Part shown: positions 42,548-54,100 of the stretch, one piece after another
Numbering within the stretch: position 1 is the stretch's first letter
Layout of the letters: every line of letters starts with the position of its first letter
Source of the DNA: Klebsormidium nitens
Lineage: Eukaryota; Streptophyta; Klebsormidiophyceae; Klebsormidiales; Klebsormidiaceae
DNA length: 58,384 bases
NCBI GenBank assembly: GCA_000708835.1
Contig: DF237512.1
Span: 1 to 58,384 of the forward strand
Reading direction: 5' to 3'
Made by a program: the position numbers and the translations under genes
The notes under the pieces: generated by a model
Told to the model about the DNA's origin: nothing
Seen by the model: only the letters and a program-made list of their open reading frames with translations
The model's database searches: none

Positions 42548-45500
42548 ATGGCGAAAAAGGCGAAGGCAGCTCCGGTAGGTCAACGGTTCCTCCCTTCTTT
42601 GTGGTGCTGCTTGGTTGTTTCATCTTTTTTTAAAGATTCGCCACTGCTTAGTTTGTGGGGCTGTGTAAGCCCTTTTTTAAAATTAAAGGACACAACGCTG
42701 TGCAAGAGTGAGTTGCAATTGTTGGGATTAGTCTTCATCTTTTTCTTTTGGTGTAGAATCTTTGTGAAAAGAAGTGGTAATGGCGGCGCTTCTTCTATTT
42801 GTGGCCAACTTTTGCACCACCCATCCATCGGCTTCTTAAAGAAGATTTCAATGTATCGAGGCAATGCACATTCCCATGTCGCCCTGATCTTTCTTTGTCG
42901 GTTCAGATTTACACCGCAAGTGACAAGCTGTAAATAATCCACATTAATGATTGTGATGGTGGTGCAGTATGTACTCACACTAATGCATGGTAATTCTTCA
43001 TATTTGTTGTGCTTCTCAGTTGACTGCTTCTCAGAAATCCGGTAATGGTGGTTGCCCCGCCAGCATTGGTCCCTTGCTGCAGGATGGTTCAAGTGGTTTT
43101 GCTGAGGGCTTCAATGTGATTGCCTGCTTGTTGACGATATTATTGAAGCATGCAAGCACCCCCCAGCTGGAACATATATGTCACATCAATTCCAACGGCT
43201 CATTATGTGTCTTGCAGGCTGCGGTTGCGGTGGCTGCGCCTCCCAAGAAGGGCAACAAGCGGCCGGCAGAGGAAGCCAGTAACGGCAAGGCGGCCAAGAA
43301 GAAGAAAGCCGAGAAGGCGCCCCCGGTGCCCCCTCCTTCATCAGAGGAAGAAGACTCCGATGAAGAGGTGCGCTGCATTACCAGCATATTCCTGAGGAAC
43401 TGCCGCAACAAATTCTGATCGGTTTCCCTCACATGACGAGCTTTGTGTCGTAGTCAAAGTGATCCATTCTGTCGCCTGTGCATTACCTGTTGAGATGCAT
43501 AGGTAATAATGTACGGTGTTTTGTCTCCTCTTCCTCCTGTGTCTGGCTTTGTAGGTGCAGATGCTACTCATTGTTGGTAGATTGCATTTCGTGGCTGTTG
43601 GCCTTTTTTGAGGCCAATGATTGTGGATGACCACTTCGGCCTTTTCCATCAGGAGCCTATTTTGCGGGCTGGGACTAGTACTGCGCTCTTGGAACATTGT
43701 CTCTGGTAATGGTTCAGCCGTTAGGGTTCTCTTGGTAATGCTTTCATCCTGTCTCGCTCCCCAAGTCCCACTTCCGTCACACCAAGCTTTTCATAGGGCA
43801 AGAGAAGGGGCGGTTTAGGGTTTTGATGGTAATGGTTGTAAACTAGGGTTCTGTATCAAAGTCAGGGGCAATGCTGATTTCCGATCCTCTCGTTGTCAGG
43901 AGGAGGTTGTGCCTGTGAAGAAGGCTCCCGCGGCCAAGGCCAAGGCTCCTGCCAAGAAGGAAGAGAGCAGTGACGAGGACGATGAGTCTGAAGAGGAGGA
44001 GCCAAAGAAGGTATCTTACCAAACCTTTAGAAAGGTTATGAAACACATTTGCATGCACCTCCCTCTGATTTCGTGCACCCTTTGTGCATCGCAGTGTGCT
44101 ATTTGTCACGAGCGCAAAAGTTTCGTTACTGATTCTAGTGGTGTACCACTCTGTTAATGTACAACCATTGAAAATAGGGCAGTTGCAAGGGCCTAGGAAA
44201 GGTGGTCAAGTTGTTGAAACTTCTAGGGGTCCCATGGAATTGGTGGTTGACATTATTTGCTTTCAATAGTTCCTTCCATATGAAGTTCTCTTGAGCAGAC
44301 TTTGAAAGAATTCTTACAAATTCTTTTTGCAAAGCTCCGAAGCGTTTGTATTGCTCTGGACAAGGTCTTTTCTTGAGAAATTTAAAAGAATACACTGCAC
44401 CACTTAATACAATAATCCACTTGTCTGATGCATTCCACCATCGAAGTCAAAACATGCAATTCAAAACGTGCAGTAGAAGGCAAAGAGGATTTTAGAATCT
44501 TTTGATTGCGTGCTTCTGACCGCTCCTTCCAACTCATCGCCTTTCTGTTTCTTCCAGCCTGCCGCTAAGGCTGCTGCCAAGCCTGCCGCCAAGCCGGCTG
44601 CTAAGGCTACCCCCATGGAAGTTGATGAGGACTCCGACGAAGACAGCGATGAAGACGAGGAAGAAGCTCCCAAGCCGGCCGCGAAGAAGCCGGTAGCAAA
44701 GAAGGTTGAAGAAGAGAGCGACGATGAGGACGATAGCGACGATGAAGAGGAGGAGGAGAAACCGGCGAAGGGAGCCCCTGCGAAAGCGGCGATTGCGAGG
44801 GCCGCTGCGAAGAAGGTAGAGGAGGACGAGGATGAGAGCGACGAGGAGAGTGACGAGAAGCCGAAGGCAGCGGCGGCGGCCGCGAAGAAGCCGGCGGCGA
44901 AGAAGGACGAGGAGAGCGATGAGGACGATGATGAGGACAGCGACGAGGAGGAGGAGGTGAGGTATCCTTGTGCGCGCTGGTGTAAATGTTCGCTTTCAAT
45001 TGATCTGCATTTTATTAGCTGGAATAGGTGGGGGCGAAGCGATGAAAGGTGCCAGTAGAGAACTGAGATTCTTCTTTTCTCTGAACGGTGTTACTTTTTT
45101 GTAGTGATAAGATGGTGGTATAGCTCGGGTTTTTCTCTAGTTTCCTGCTGCTCGACAGTTCGGGAATGCTTTGCGATAGAAACAAGAAGTGCTCCTTCTT
45201 TCCAGTATCACGTTTGCTTATCACTGATTGAGGTGGTCAGGCCTGCAATTTCGTCTCTACTTCAGATCTAAGGGGCTGCAATGATGACACACTATCCGCG
45301 CTTCCGAGGCTCACGCCCCTGAAGATAAGGATTATTGGTTGAATTTCTTCGTCTGAGCAACGCCCCTTCGTTTGTGAAGAAGAGCAGTTTTTTATGGTAT
45401 CCTTTTGACACACAGCTAACAAGGCTAGGCCCAAATGACTTTTGCAGCATTCTGTGGTCAGACATCTGCAGAGCTGCTCTGAAGGTGTTGAGATGGAGTT

Positions 45501-48500
45501 CTGATCAATCTTGTGGTTCATGCCCCAGTAATATCAGAAACGCGTCCCTATCAAATACGACGATAGTGCCGCTGCGAATGATTCTCATTCTCCTACTCAA
45601 TTTGAAGTTCTCTTTGTCGCCAGGCACCCAAGAAGCCCGCCGCCAAGCCCGCAGCGAAAAAGGCTGCTGACAGTGATGATGACGAGGACGATGATGAGGA
45701 TGATGATGACGAAGAGGAGGAGGAGAAGCCGAAGGCCAAAGCAACGCCGGCAAAGAAGGCTGACGAGGACGAGGAAGACGACGACGAGGACGATGAGGAT
45801 GAGGACGAGGATGACGAGGATGAGGTGAGGGGCGGTCATATGGGAAGGTCCTCAGAGTCGTTAGTCAGATGGTGGAGAGATCGGTGCAGCACCCGCAAGA
45901 TTGATTCTTGTTGACGATGCCCGGTGATTCTTTCTTTCCGTAAGGGGAGCTGTTCGACATTCGCAGTGAGTTAAGTGACCAGTGGGTTACTGGCTGTGCG
46001 AGGGCTAACTCAGTTGATAGCCTTTAAAAGCAGATTAAATAATTTACTGCTTTTAGGTGATGACGTGTCGCTTTTGACACCTTTTGGGCCACGGCCAGTC
46101 ATGTCCCGAAGAGGCCATTGGAGAGGTCTTGAAAACCTGTTAGTGGCTGGAGGTAGATGAGTTGTCAGTTGGAGTTGGTTGGAGACAGACAAAATAGTGG
46201 GAGTCGAAGTGCTGAGATGCGCGCAGCTCCTCTTTCTGTGAGTGTTGTGACCACCATTAGACCTACATTACACTTAACCGTGGGCAAACTTCGTTGGATC
46301 ACTGTGATCAGCACAGAAAGAGCATCTTTCACACGTATCTCTCAACCAGCCTACTCCAATCTGGACCAGAACCCTATCCTTCTTCCCAACAGGCGCCCAA
46401 GAAGAAGAGCTCCAATGGCAAAACTCCCGCTACGCCCAAGACCCCCGCCGCTGAGGAGGAGGAGGGCGGCAGCAGCACCATCTTTGTGAAGAACTTGGCA
46501 TGGAAAGCGGACCAGGACGCGCTGTTCGAGTTCTTCGGGGACTGCGGCGAGGTGACGGACGTCCGGATCGCGCAGGGCGACGATGGCAGGTCCCGCGGGT
46601 TCGGGCACATCGAGTTCGGCTCGCCGGCGGCGGCTAAGAAGGTGCGTGAGCGTTGTGAAGAGATTGTGGTTTGCAGTAACCTGGAAAGTAGACGCTGGTC
46701 GTGCTTCTATGGCTTCTTTTTCTGAGGCAGGGGTTTCGTGTGTTTGGCAAGGGCTTGTCGGACAGGCGCCGTTCTTGCGGTCAAGAGGTGTGTCACATAC
46801 TGGAGGGGTTCGGGATGGTTGCCGGCCTTCCTGGGCCGTCTCTGTGAGACAGGGAGTGGTTGCTTTGCCAGGATTCCGTATGGGAGGTCGCTTTCAACTT
46901 GAGCTGGAGCTTTGATGACACCAACGTTGGCATTCCTTGGGAAGGTTGTGCTGGTCGTGCAATGATGGCAGCCTGTGGCTGTCTGTGGCTGTCTACCAGG
47001 TTGTTCTTCTTTGTTGTGAGTGGCGGTCGGCGCGCAAGTAACACAAGCTGCGCTGCTCCTTGGAGGAGTTTTCAGCAGACCCCTGTTCCCTTCTGATTTC
47101 TGAGAAGAAGCTGACAGACCAACGTCCTGCTTACATCCCCTGTAAGCTTCTGCAAACGGACACATTTTTGGTTCGCTCCTAGAAGGCTCATAGGTTGTGG
47201 TGTTACTGCAGGCGCTGAAGAAGAGCGGGGAGGACCTGCTGGGGCGCGAGATCTTCGTTGACCTGGCGCAGGAGCGGGGGAACAAGACCTTCACGCCCAG
47301 AAGCGACAGGGGCAACTTCAGGTGAGCGCACGTACAGAAAGTTTCATCCCACACTCTTTGGGTAGTCGTGGAGGGGCGCACATATGGGCGCCCATAATGC
47401 GAGAAGGAAAGCACTCGATGAACGTATGAGCCACGCTAGAGCTAACAGCGAGCAGTAACCTCGTTAAAGAGATAACCAGTTTTTGTGCCAGCGTGCTTAG
47501 CCCCTTTCGGAAGTGTCGAACAAAATCTCGGAAGTGTCGAACAAAATCTAAACTCTGGATATTTTCTCTATCGTGTAGCGGCGGTAATGATGGCGGCGCT
47601 CGGACTCCTCGGGAGGGTCAGGACCGGACGGCCTTCGTCAAGAACTTCAACAAGTTTCAGGACGAGGACACGGTGAGTTGAAGAAATTGCGGCCTCAAGA
47701 GGAGTTGTGAAGCCGGGGGATGATTCAAAGGCCTGCCGCTCAGCAGATTGTTCAGTCTTCCGGCTCAGGTCTTGTTTGGAGGATTCCGTACTGGGCTCCC
47801 TGGTTTGTTCCTGTCTCCTTTTATTAACTTTACGGGCTTTAACGGCGGAGCCTGCAACTTCCGAGGCCTTTGTCCATATGCCAAACTTGTATGAAGACAC
47901 GAAGCTCGGTTTGGAGCTAAAGGCCAAAGCGAAGATTTCGAAACAGCATTCCGATTTCAGTCCAGATTTTAGTCTGAACGAAAGCCGATTTCCGCCAGCA
48001 ATTCCGACCATTATAGAGCGCTCCCAAATCTTCCCGTTTACCTGGCGGAGACCTGTCCGGACGATGTGCCTAGGTAGTTTTGGTACAACTTGAGTTCCGG
48101 CCAATAATTGGATCCGATTTGTCCCTCGCAGATCCGGAACCAGCTGACAGAGGCGTTTGGCGAGTGCGGTGAGGTCGTGAACGTGAGGATACCTACGGAC
48201 AGGGAGACCGGCCAGATCAAGGGGTGAGCTTCAGAACAGGGTCTTAGGTCAAGGCGTTTGTGTAGTCTCGATAATCACATCTTGCTGCTTTCATATCGCA
48301 GTCGGCAGAGAAACCGCTGCGTTTCGAGCCTTCTCCTCGTGAAGCGTGGAAGATTGCCGTTGCGAGTCAGGCTGCTGCCTGAAAATAGAAAATTCTTAGT
48401 TTAGTTCTTACAACGTCTTCAAGCTTTGAAGACATCGGGGTCTGGAATGTTATGGTTTGTTTACGGCCTCAAGGCTCGTGCCATTACTTGACAGTTGGTT

Positions 48501-49088
48501 GTTGCTGTATTTGCTGGGAGTTAGAAGCTATCATCATGCCGCAAAAACGGGGCTGAATTACCAAAAAACCGTGTGCTTCTTGAGGACAACATCCCGACTT
48601 GCTGCTGACCTGTAAAAAAGGAACCGCTGACTGGTCTTCGTCGAACTGTTCATCCTTGTTCAAACCCTTCTGACCACCCCCTGATCACATATCTCTAGTT
48701 GCTCAGCTCGTTACTCAATTTTTTCTCCGTGTCCATTTCCAGTTTCGCCTTCGTCGAGTTCAGCAGCACCGACGCCCTCGCCAAGGCTGCCGACGTGAAC
48801 GGCGCTGACGTCGGCGGGCGCAGCATCGTCGTTGACACCAACCCCAGTGGGGGCGGTGGCGGCGGCGGCGGTAGCGGTGGGTTCAGGGGGGGACGTGGTG
48901 GTGACAGAGGGGGTCGCGGTGGTTTCCGGGGGGGACGCGGAGACAGAGGCGGAAGGGGCGGCCGTGGGGGGGACAGGGGTCGCGGCAGGGGGGGAGGTCG
49001 CGGGGGCGGCAGGGGGTTCACCCCTAACAAGCCCAGAATCAACGTAGACGGCGGGGGCAGCGGTAAGAAGATTGCGTTTGACGATTAG
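42548..49088 (+). CDS. NUC1: Nucleolin, plant type (acidic/Lys-Ala domain, two RRMs, GAR tail), 592 aa, ten exons
   Basis: Nucleolar protein for rDNA transcription and pre-rRNA processing. Exons: 42548-42574, 43218-43367, 43900-44010, 44558-44956, 45624-45824, 46393-46641, 47212-47321, 47579-47672, 48132-48223, 48743-49088; all GT-AG, phase kept to the TAG. Residues 1-330 alternate Lys/Ala-Pro blocks (KKPAAKK, histone H1-like) with Asp/Glu/Ser runs (EDSDEDSDEDEEEA), likely CK2 sites. RRM1 has RNP2 TIFVKNLAW and RNP1 RGFGHIEF. RRM2 has TAFVKNF, VRIPTDRETGQIKG and GFAFVEF, split by two introns. The end is a GGRGGDRGGRGGFRGG repeat tail of about 60 residues, the usual arginine-methylated GAR domain. 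Two RRMs match plant nucleolins. A telo-box in intron 2 and a site II motif upstream fit growth-linked expression. Tandem 21-bp copies in intron 7 are noted separately. Confidence 0.95.
43814..43824 (-). promoter_or_regulatory. Telo-box-like motif in nucleolin intron 2
   Basis: TTTAGGGTTTT is the reverse complement of AAAACCCTAAA, the plant telo-box. Related TAGGGTT words lie near 43721 and 43844. Telo-boxes together with site II motifs are known in promoters and first introns of plant translation and nucleolar genes. Function here is inferred. Confidence 0.45.
47507..47548 (+). repeat. Perfect tandem pair of a 21-bp unit in nucleolin intron 7
   Basis: A unit beginning TCGGAAGTGTCGAAC is repeated exactly at 47507-47527 and 47528-47548. 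The pair ends 30 bases before exon 8. It shows recent short tandem duplication close to an acceptor, as in the amidase and SMP-30-like genes, but does not copy the exon. Confidence 0.9.
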
Positions 49089-51176
49089 GTTTGGTGAAGC
49101 GACGGAGAGGGGGTTTTGGGGCGGGGGGGTGCGGAAGATTTGTTGCGTGTTCTGATTTGAGCTTTCATTTTATAGTTCGCTTGTAGGGTCGTTCAAGTCA
49201 TTTATAGTTCAGTCACCGCCCGGCTGGCGGGCGTCCATAATTAGAGCAGTGCCTGAGGCATGGTGCGTTATCCAGTTCAAGCGGTGGTCGGCGCTTGAAG
49301 AGAAAAATGGGTACGTATGGGGACGGGGTTCCCGTGAGCGGGGCGAAGGACCACTCCGGCAGCACTTTCGATATCTGAGCTTTCATCGTGAACAATGCCG
49401 GGCGAAAGTCCCCGGGCGACAAGGTCGAGAGGACCAGCCTTAGCAGGCAGACCTCCATACGACCCCTCGCGGGGGCCCCCGGGCCCCCGGGCTGAGATGC
49501 GCAAGCGGAGCCTCGTCGAGGGGTCATGGAGCAGCTCGCCATAGCACAGTAATGTGGGTCAGTGGGGACGCAACCCACCAACACAATGGGGCTTACTCTT
49601 GCCATGCTCACAAACCCTTCCCTTAATACAATCTCTTCATAAATCTGCTTCCCAGCTGTCATCTCATATCTTGGTCAGATTTGTCCGCACCACGGTGCTC
49701 GCTGATGATCATGGCCCTTGATAAGTAATCTGGTGCTACTTGTTCCAGTGTGTCATGTGCAAATAGGGGCGCAAAAAGGCTGTTGAGTCTCGAAAGCAAA
49801 ACTGGTGGTTGATGAAAACATGCAGATCCACGGCAGTCGATTGTCATTGACTTGGGAAAGCTTGTGAACCGGGCACATGGCTGGGCAATGGATCTCCAAT
49901 GAGCACCGTTAGAACTCGGCTTATGAGTGGATTGGCCGATCGTGATCCTAGCCTTGGCTGAATCGGATCGATCTTAAACCTCATCTTGCAAGACGGTATA
50001 AGTAATAACCAATATTAGATCGATGCTACCGTCCATATGATATGTGGCATGCATGCGAGCTCCATGATTGTATCCTTTTGTGCAGTAGAGTATGTGATTT
50101 CACTAGTTTCAACTGCAACGTAGGCGTGACATCACCGGTACCTACGGTGAACAGTGCGGCGGTACGCTACCGTGTCGAATATGGTCGGTACCGTGCAGTG
50201 TTCAACCGGGCACTCGATTGCAGGGAGACGGAGTGCTCGGGGTATGTTAGGGTTACTAGAGGGCAACCGACTGATCTTGGTCGGGTTAGTTGGGGGGTTA
50301 GGGTGGGTACGGGCGGGCTGTGGCGGAACGCCTTAGGGTATCTTCAAAACCCGGTTACTGAGCTCTCAGTTTGACCTTAGGGTTTTAAGTTTGGCAGGTC
50401 CTTAACTATGATGACGTCGCAGTTGAAACTAGTGAAGTTACATACCTACGTCCTTTTGTGATACACCCCGGCTCGCATGCAAATACATGGCGTGTCACAG
50501 ATGATATGCCGCTGTTCCAGCGAGCCTAGCTCTCTGCCAGATGCGCATCATGGTCATTCGCCTTATCAGAAATGCATGCTCGCACGTCCTTTGAAGGTCA
50601 CGTGCATGTTGTAGCACACAACCGTCCCTTCACATGTAATTTCGATCCCCTCAAGTTCGACATCAATCCGATATATACAGTGACCGAGATCGGACGGTCG
50701 AGCTGCCAGCATGTGCAACTTGTGCACCGTATCAAGCATTCGCTCAGCATGCAGCTAATGAACCCGGCGAGATTGTTAGTTCCAGCGGCCTCTAATGCTC
50801 CCAAAGTCGATAAAGATTGACCCGGCTGAGCAACGTGGCCAACATTTACTTGGCATTCCGTACATGCTAAAAACGTTACAGACGAGTTCGTCTTCGTGGT
50901 CTCATGGCTATCTAACCTCCACAAGACTTCTCTTGCTTTCAAGCTTATCTGGCGACTTTTGCGGCCCGTCACCAATAAAAAAAGGTTCATGGTACTACAA
51001 ACCAGACAGATGTCTAGCCAAAGAATGTATTCAAGATTGTCTTGGTCAAAATCAGCAACACAATTACACTTGCTCAGTGGCTATTTTCCAACCATCTTAT
51101 CATAATCAAGCGAAACAGAGAGCTGTTGTATCCTACCTATATTTTAGCGTACAGCGCCTTTATTGATTCCGTCTCT
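49089..51176. other. 2.1-kb intergenic region between convergent nucleolin and invertase genes
   Basis: No gene is visible. It contains both 3' UTRs, a GC-rich run near 49460-49500 with CCCCCGGGCCCCCGGGC, and a possible non-autonomous element with inverted ends at 50051-50480. ORFs are short and lack motifs. Confidence 0.5.
50051..50480. repeat. Possible MITE-like element with subterminal inverted repeats
   Basis: CACTAGTTTCAACTGC at 50101-50116 is repeated exactly inverted at 50419-50434. Outside it, GCATGCGAGC at 50051-50060 has its exact inverse GCTCGCATGC at 50471-50480. The distances between the two blocks differ (about 40 and 36 bases), so the arms have diverged by indels. Inside are GGTACC and TAGGGTT words but no coding sequence. 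I found no certain target-site duplication. Confidence 0.55.
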
Positions 51177-54100
51177 TCAGTCAGAGTCTGACCAGAAATC
51201 CGATTTCCGAACGTCGCCGTCTAGCATACAGGAGCAGGCTGCCACAATGGTGTCATCCTCGTCACACGCAAACAGGTCGACCTGCAATGGCACAACGAGT
51301 TCTTGTGAGCTAGCAGCACCTTTGGTATAGATGGCATAGGCACGCACTAGGCTGTCGTCGAAAGCCGACGAGACTCTGCCAACTTCCCTTCGAGGCAATT
51401 AGGGGAATGCCTAGATCAGTCCCGGCCAAGAGTTGAAAGCACCATAAAGGAGATAACCTGAGTCGCCTCGCGGAATCCTCTCTCAGCGAAGCCTACAATC
51501 ACTAACCAATAACCTTTGTGCGTTTGGTCGAAGGCCGGAAATGATGACGAGGGGAAGCTACGAAGAAGCAAAATCACGTATCTCCGCAGGACGGTTGGCC
51601 TTGCTTACCATTGAAGGGTCTTCCAGTAGCTTCCGCGCAACAAGGAACCCTGCAATCGTCCACGTCTGGAACTTGCGGGCCTGCTTCCCGACGTAGCTGC
51701 AATCAATAAAAGACGCTTCAGGGTTCGGAAAGAATTTCACGTGGAGTTTCTTTTGGCAGCCCAGCAACGGCAAAGAGCAGCCACCGCAGTGCGTTGGTCC
51801 AGTCGCTTGTCTCTGTTTAAAGGAACTGAGTCTGGATGAAATTCAATGAAAACCAGTGGGGCCTGTGCAATGTTCGTAGTGGATGTTCCGCCCTGCTGTA
51901 GTGCACCAGTATTGAGGAGCGTCGCTCCTTGTTCTATGATGATTGCAAGCGGGAAAACCCATCTCGCTTCAGACCCCGCTTTCCTCCTTCAAATGCACCT
52001 TCCTGGGCAGCGCACAGATGACATCACCCCTTCGTAAAAGAGAGAACGAACAGTCCATGCTGAAACGCCACTCACTTCCCCTTGACGCCGTCAAAGTACT
52101 CGGGCCAGCCCAACTGCGCCAGCTTCTTTTCCGCTTGGTCCAGCGCACGCTGCGCCAGCTCGGGCCGCCCCCCCTTGATGCACGCGGCCGTGAAGTGCCA
52201 CAGGAGCGTCGGCCAGGAGCCGCCGTTGTGGTACGACCACGCAGTGTTCTGGGGGGGGTGAACAATTTGAAGTTTTGAGGGGGGTGGGGGGGGAGACAAA
52301 GTTCCCGAATACTTCGTGCCTCCAGTGGACGAAACCTTCGATCTATGAACTGTGACTTTCAATCAGCTTCGGATGCAGCCGGCTTTAAGATGCCGTTCAA
52401 ACTTCGCTTGACGGAAGACGTTCACCGATCGACCCTAAGGGACTGTGGGAGGCGGTGACTCGAATCGGGCGTGCTGATACGATCCTGCGTACGTACGTCC
52501 TGTCAACATCGACCAGCGTGGAGCCGGCGGTTCGGGCTAGGATGAAAGCAATAACGGTGTGGGAGTCCACTGGGTACGTGACCAGAAGCTACTTTACTGC
52601 TTCCTGGTGAAGCATGTTGCGATAAAGAAGGATAAGATGATGAAACCTGCCTCTTTCATGACTCCCCTGGCTTGCCTAGACGAAAGACAAGGATCGAAAA
52701 GAGAATGTAGAAGTATACAAGGGCCAACACAAGAAGAGGGTTTCCGTGGATGCGACTTCCTCCGTTCAAAGATTCACGTCCAGTATTCTCGACCAACCAA
52801 CCTTCCTATTAAAGGCACTCCACTCTCTGGGCAGTCAGGTAACAAACCAGATCACAGACCAATAGCGTACATATCGCGTACATATCGCGTCATCTTTTTG
52901 ACACGATAAACCGATGGCAGCGCTGAATCTGCAGGAGATTCTCTCACCTTGGGATCGCACCCAGTGACGATGCGCCACTCCTCCCCAACCATTGCTGGGT
53001 AGCAGATCTTGAGCGGCATGTCGGCGATCAGGTCCACCCACTTCTGTTCGTACAAGTCCAGAATGGCGCCCGTCTGCTCGCGGGTCGCCAGTGACGACAG
53101 GATCGCCCAGCAGTTGCCCAATGTGAATACCCGGAAGTCGAGCTGCGCGGGAGCGACGCCGCCAATGAAGTAGCCTGGACAGGAAATGAATGCGGGTTGA
53201 AGGAATCTAGGACTACTTGAAACATAGAGCGGCGGGTTTTCGCTGTGGATGCTGGACAAGGAATGTCCACTCAGGATTATCAGCGAGCTAAGAGAAAAGG
53301 TGACTTCGACACAAATTGGCAGCTGTGGATTGGGCAATCTGCGCACAAAGCTTTGGGGGAAATGCGTATCCCCAGAATCTATGAGGCATTTTCTCAGAGC
53401 GAACACGAGAATATTCTTACGCACCCTATGCTCTCGACCCTCCGTAATGCACGGCAGCAGTACTCTGCTCACCGGATCTGACGCCCAGACAAAACGCCCA
53501 AACCATCGTCTTCAGATATCTTCATTTCCTGAACACAACATCTGGAACGAAGCGGGAAAACGAAGCGGAAAAAGCGGGTAAGCATCACTCACCTCCCTTC
53601 TCCGGCATCCAGTCCATGAGCCACGTGGGAAGACTGTCCGGGTACACATTGAACTTGTTTGCGGCGTCCTCGCTGTACTCTTCCGTCTGGTACCGATAAA
53701 TCTCGTTCAGCCGCTCGAAGTCGAGCCAGTAGTACTGCCGCAGGTGGAACGACAGCGCGCTTAACCGGGCGGTAATCGCGTTCAGTAACCCCTGGTTATC
53801 CTCCGGGGTTAGCATCTCTCGGGCACACCGAAGGGCTGCGTAGTACAGCGACTGGATTTCAAGGGGATGCCCGTCAACGCCCATGCGGCGGTCAATCATG
53901 CAGGAGCCGTCAGGAACCTAGATGGGAAGCAGGTACTGGGTTAAGCATGTTCGTTGAGGACGAGTATGCTGGTTCGTAAGTGGATTGCGGTGGTCGTTTT
54001 ACGCCCGGCCGTCGATCATGCACGAGCCGTTGGGGACCGGGCAAAGAAGAAGTGCACTCAGATTGAAAACTGGTTTCGTCAGGTTGGCGATCGGGTCAGA

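Noticed and set aside
44607-44999. Pro/Ser/Arg-rich minus-strand ORF under the nucleolin acidic domain
   Set aside because: It is antisense to Asp/Glu/Lys codon repeats and explained by them.
48695-49042. Proline-rich minus-strand ORF under the nucleolin tail
   Set aside because: It is the antisense reading of the Gly/Arg-rich GAR repeat.
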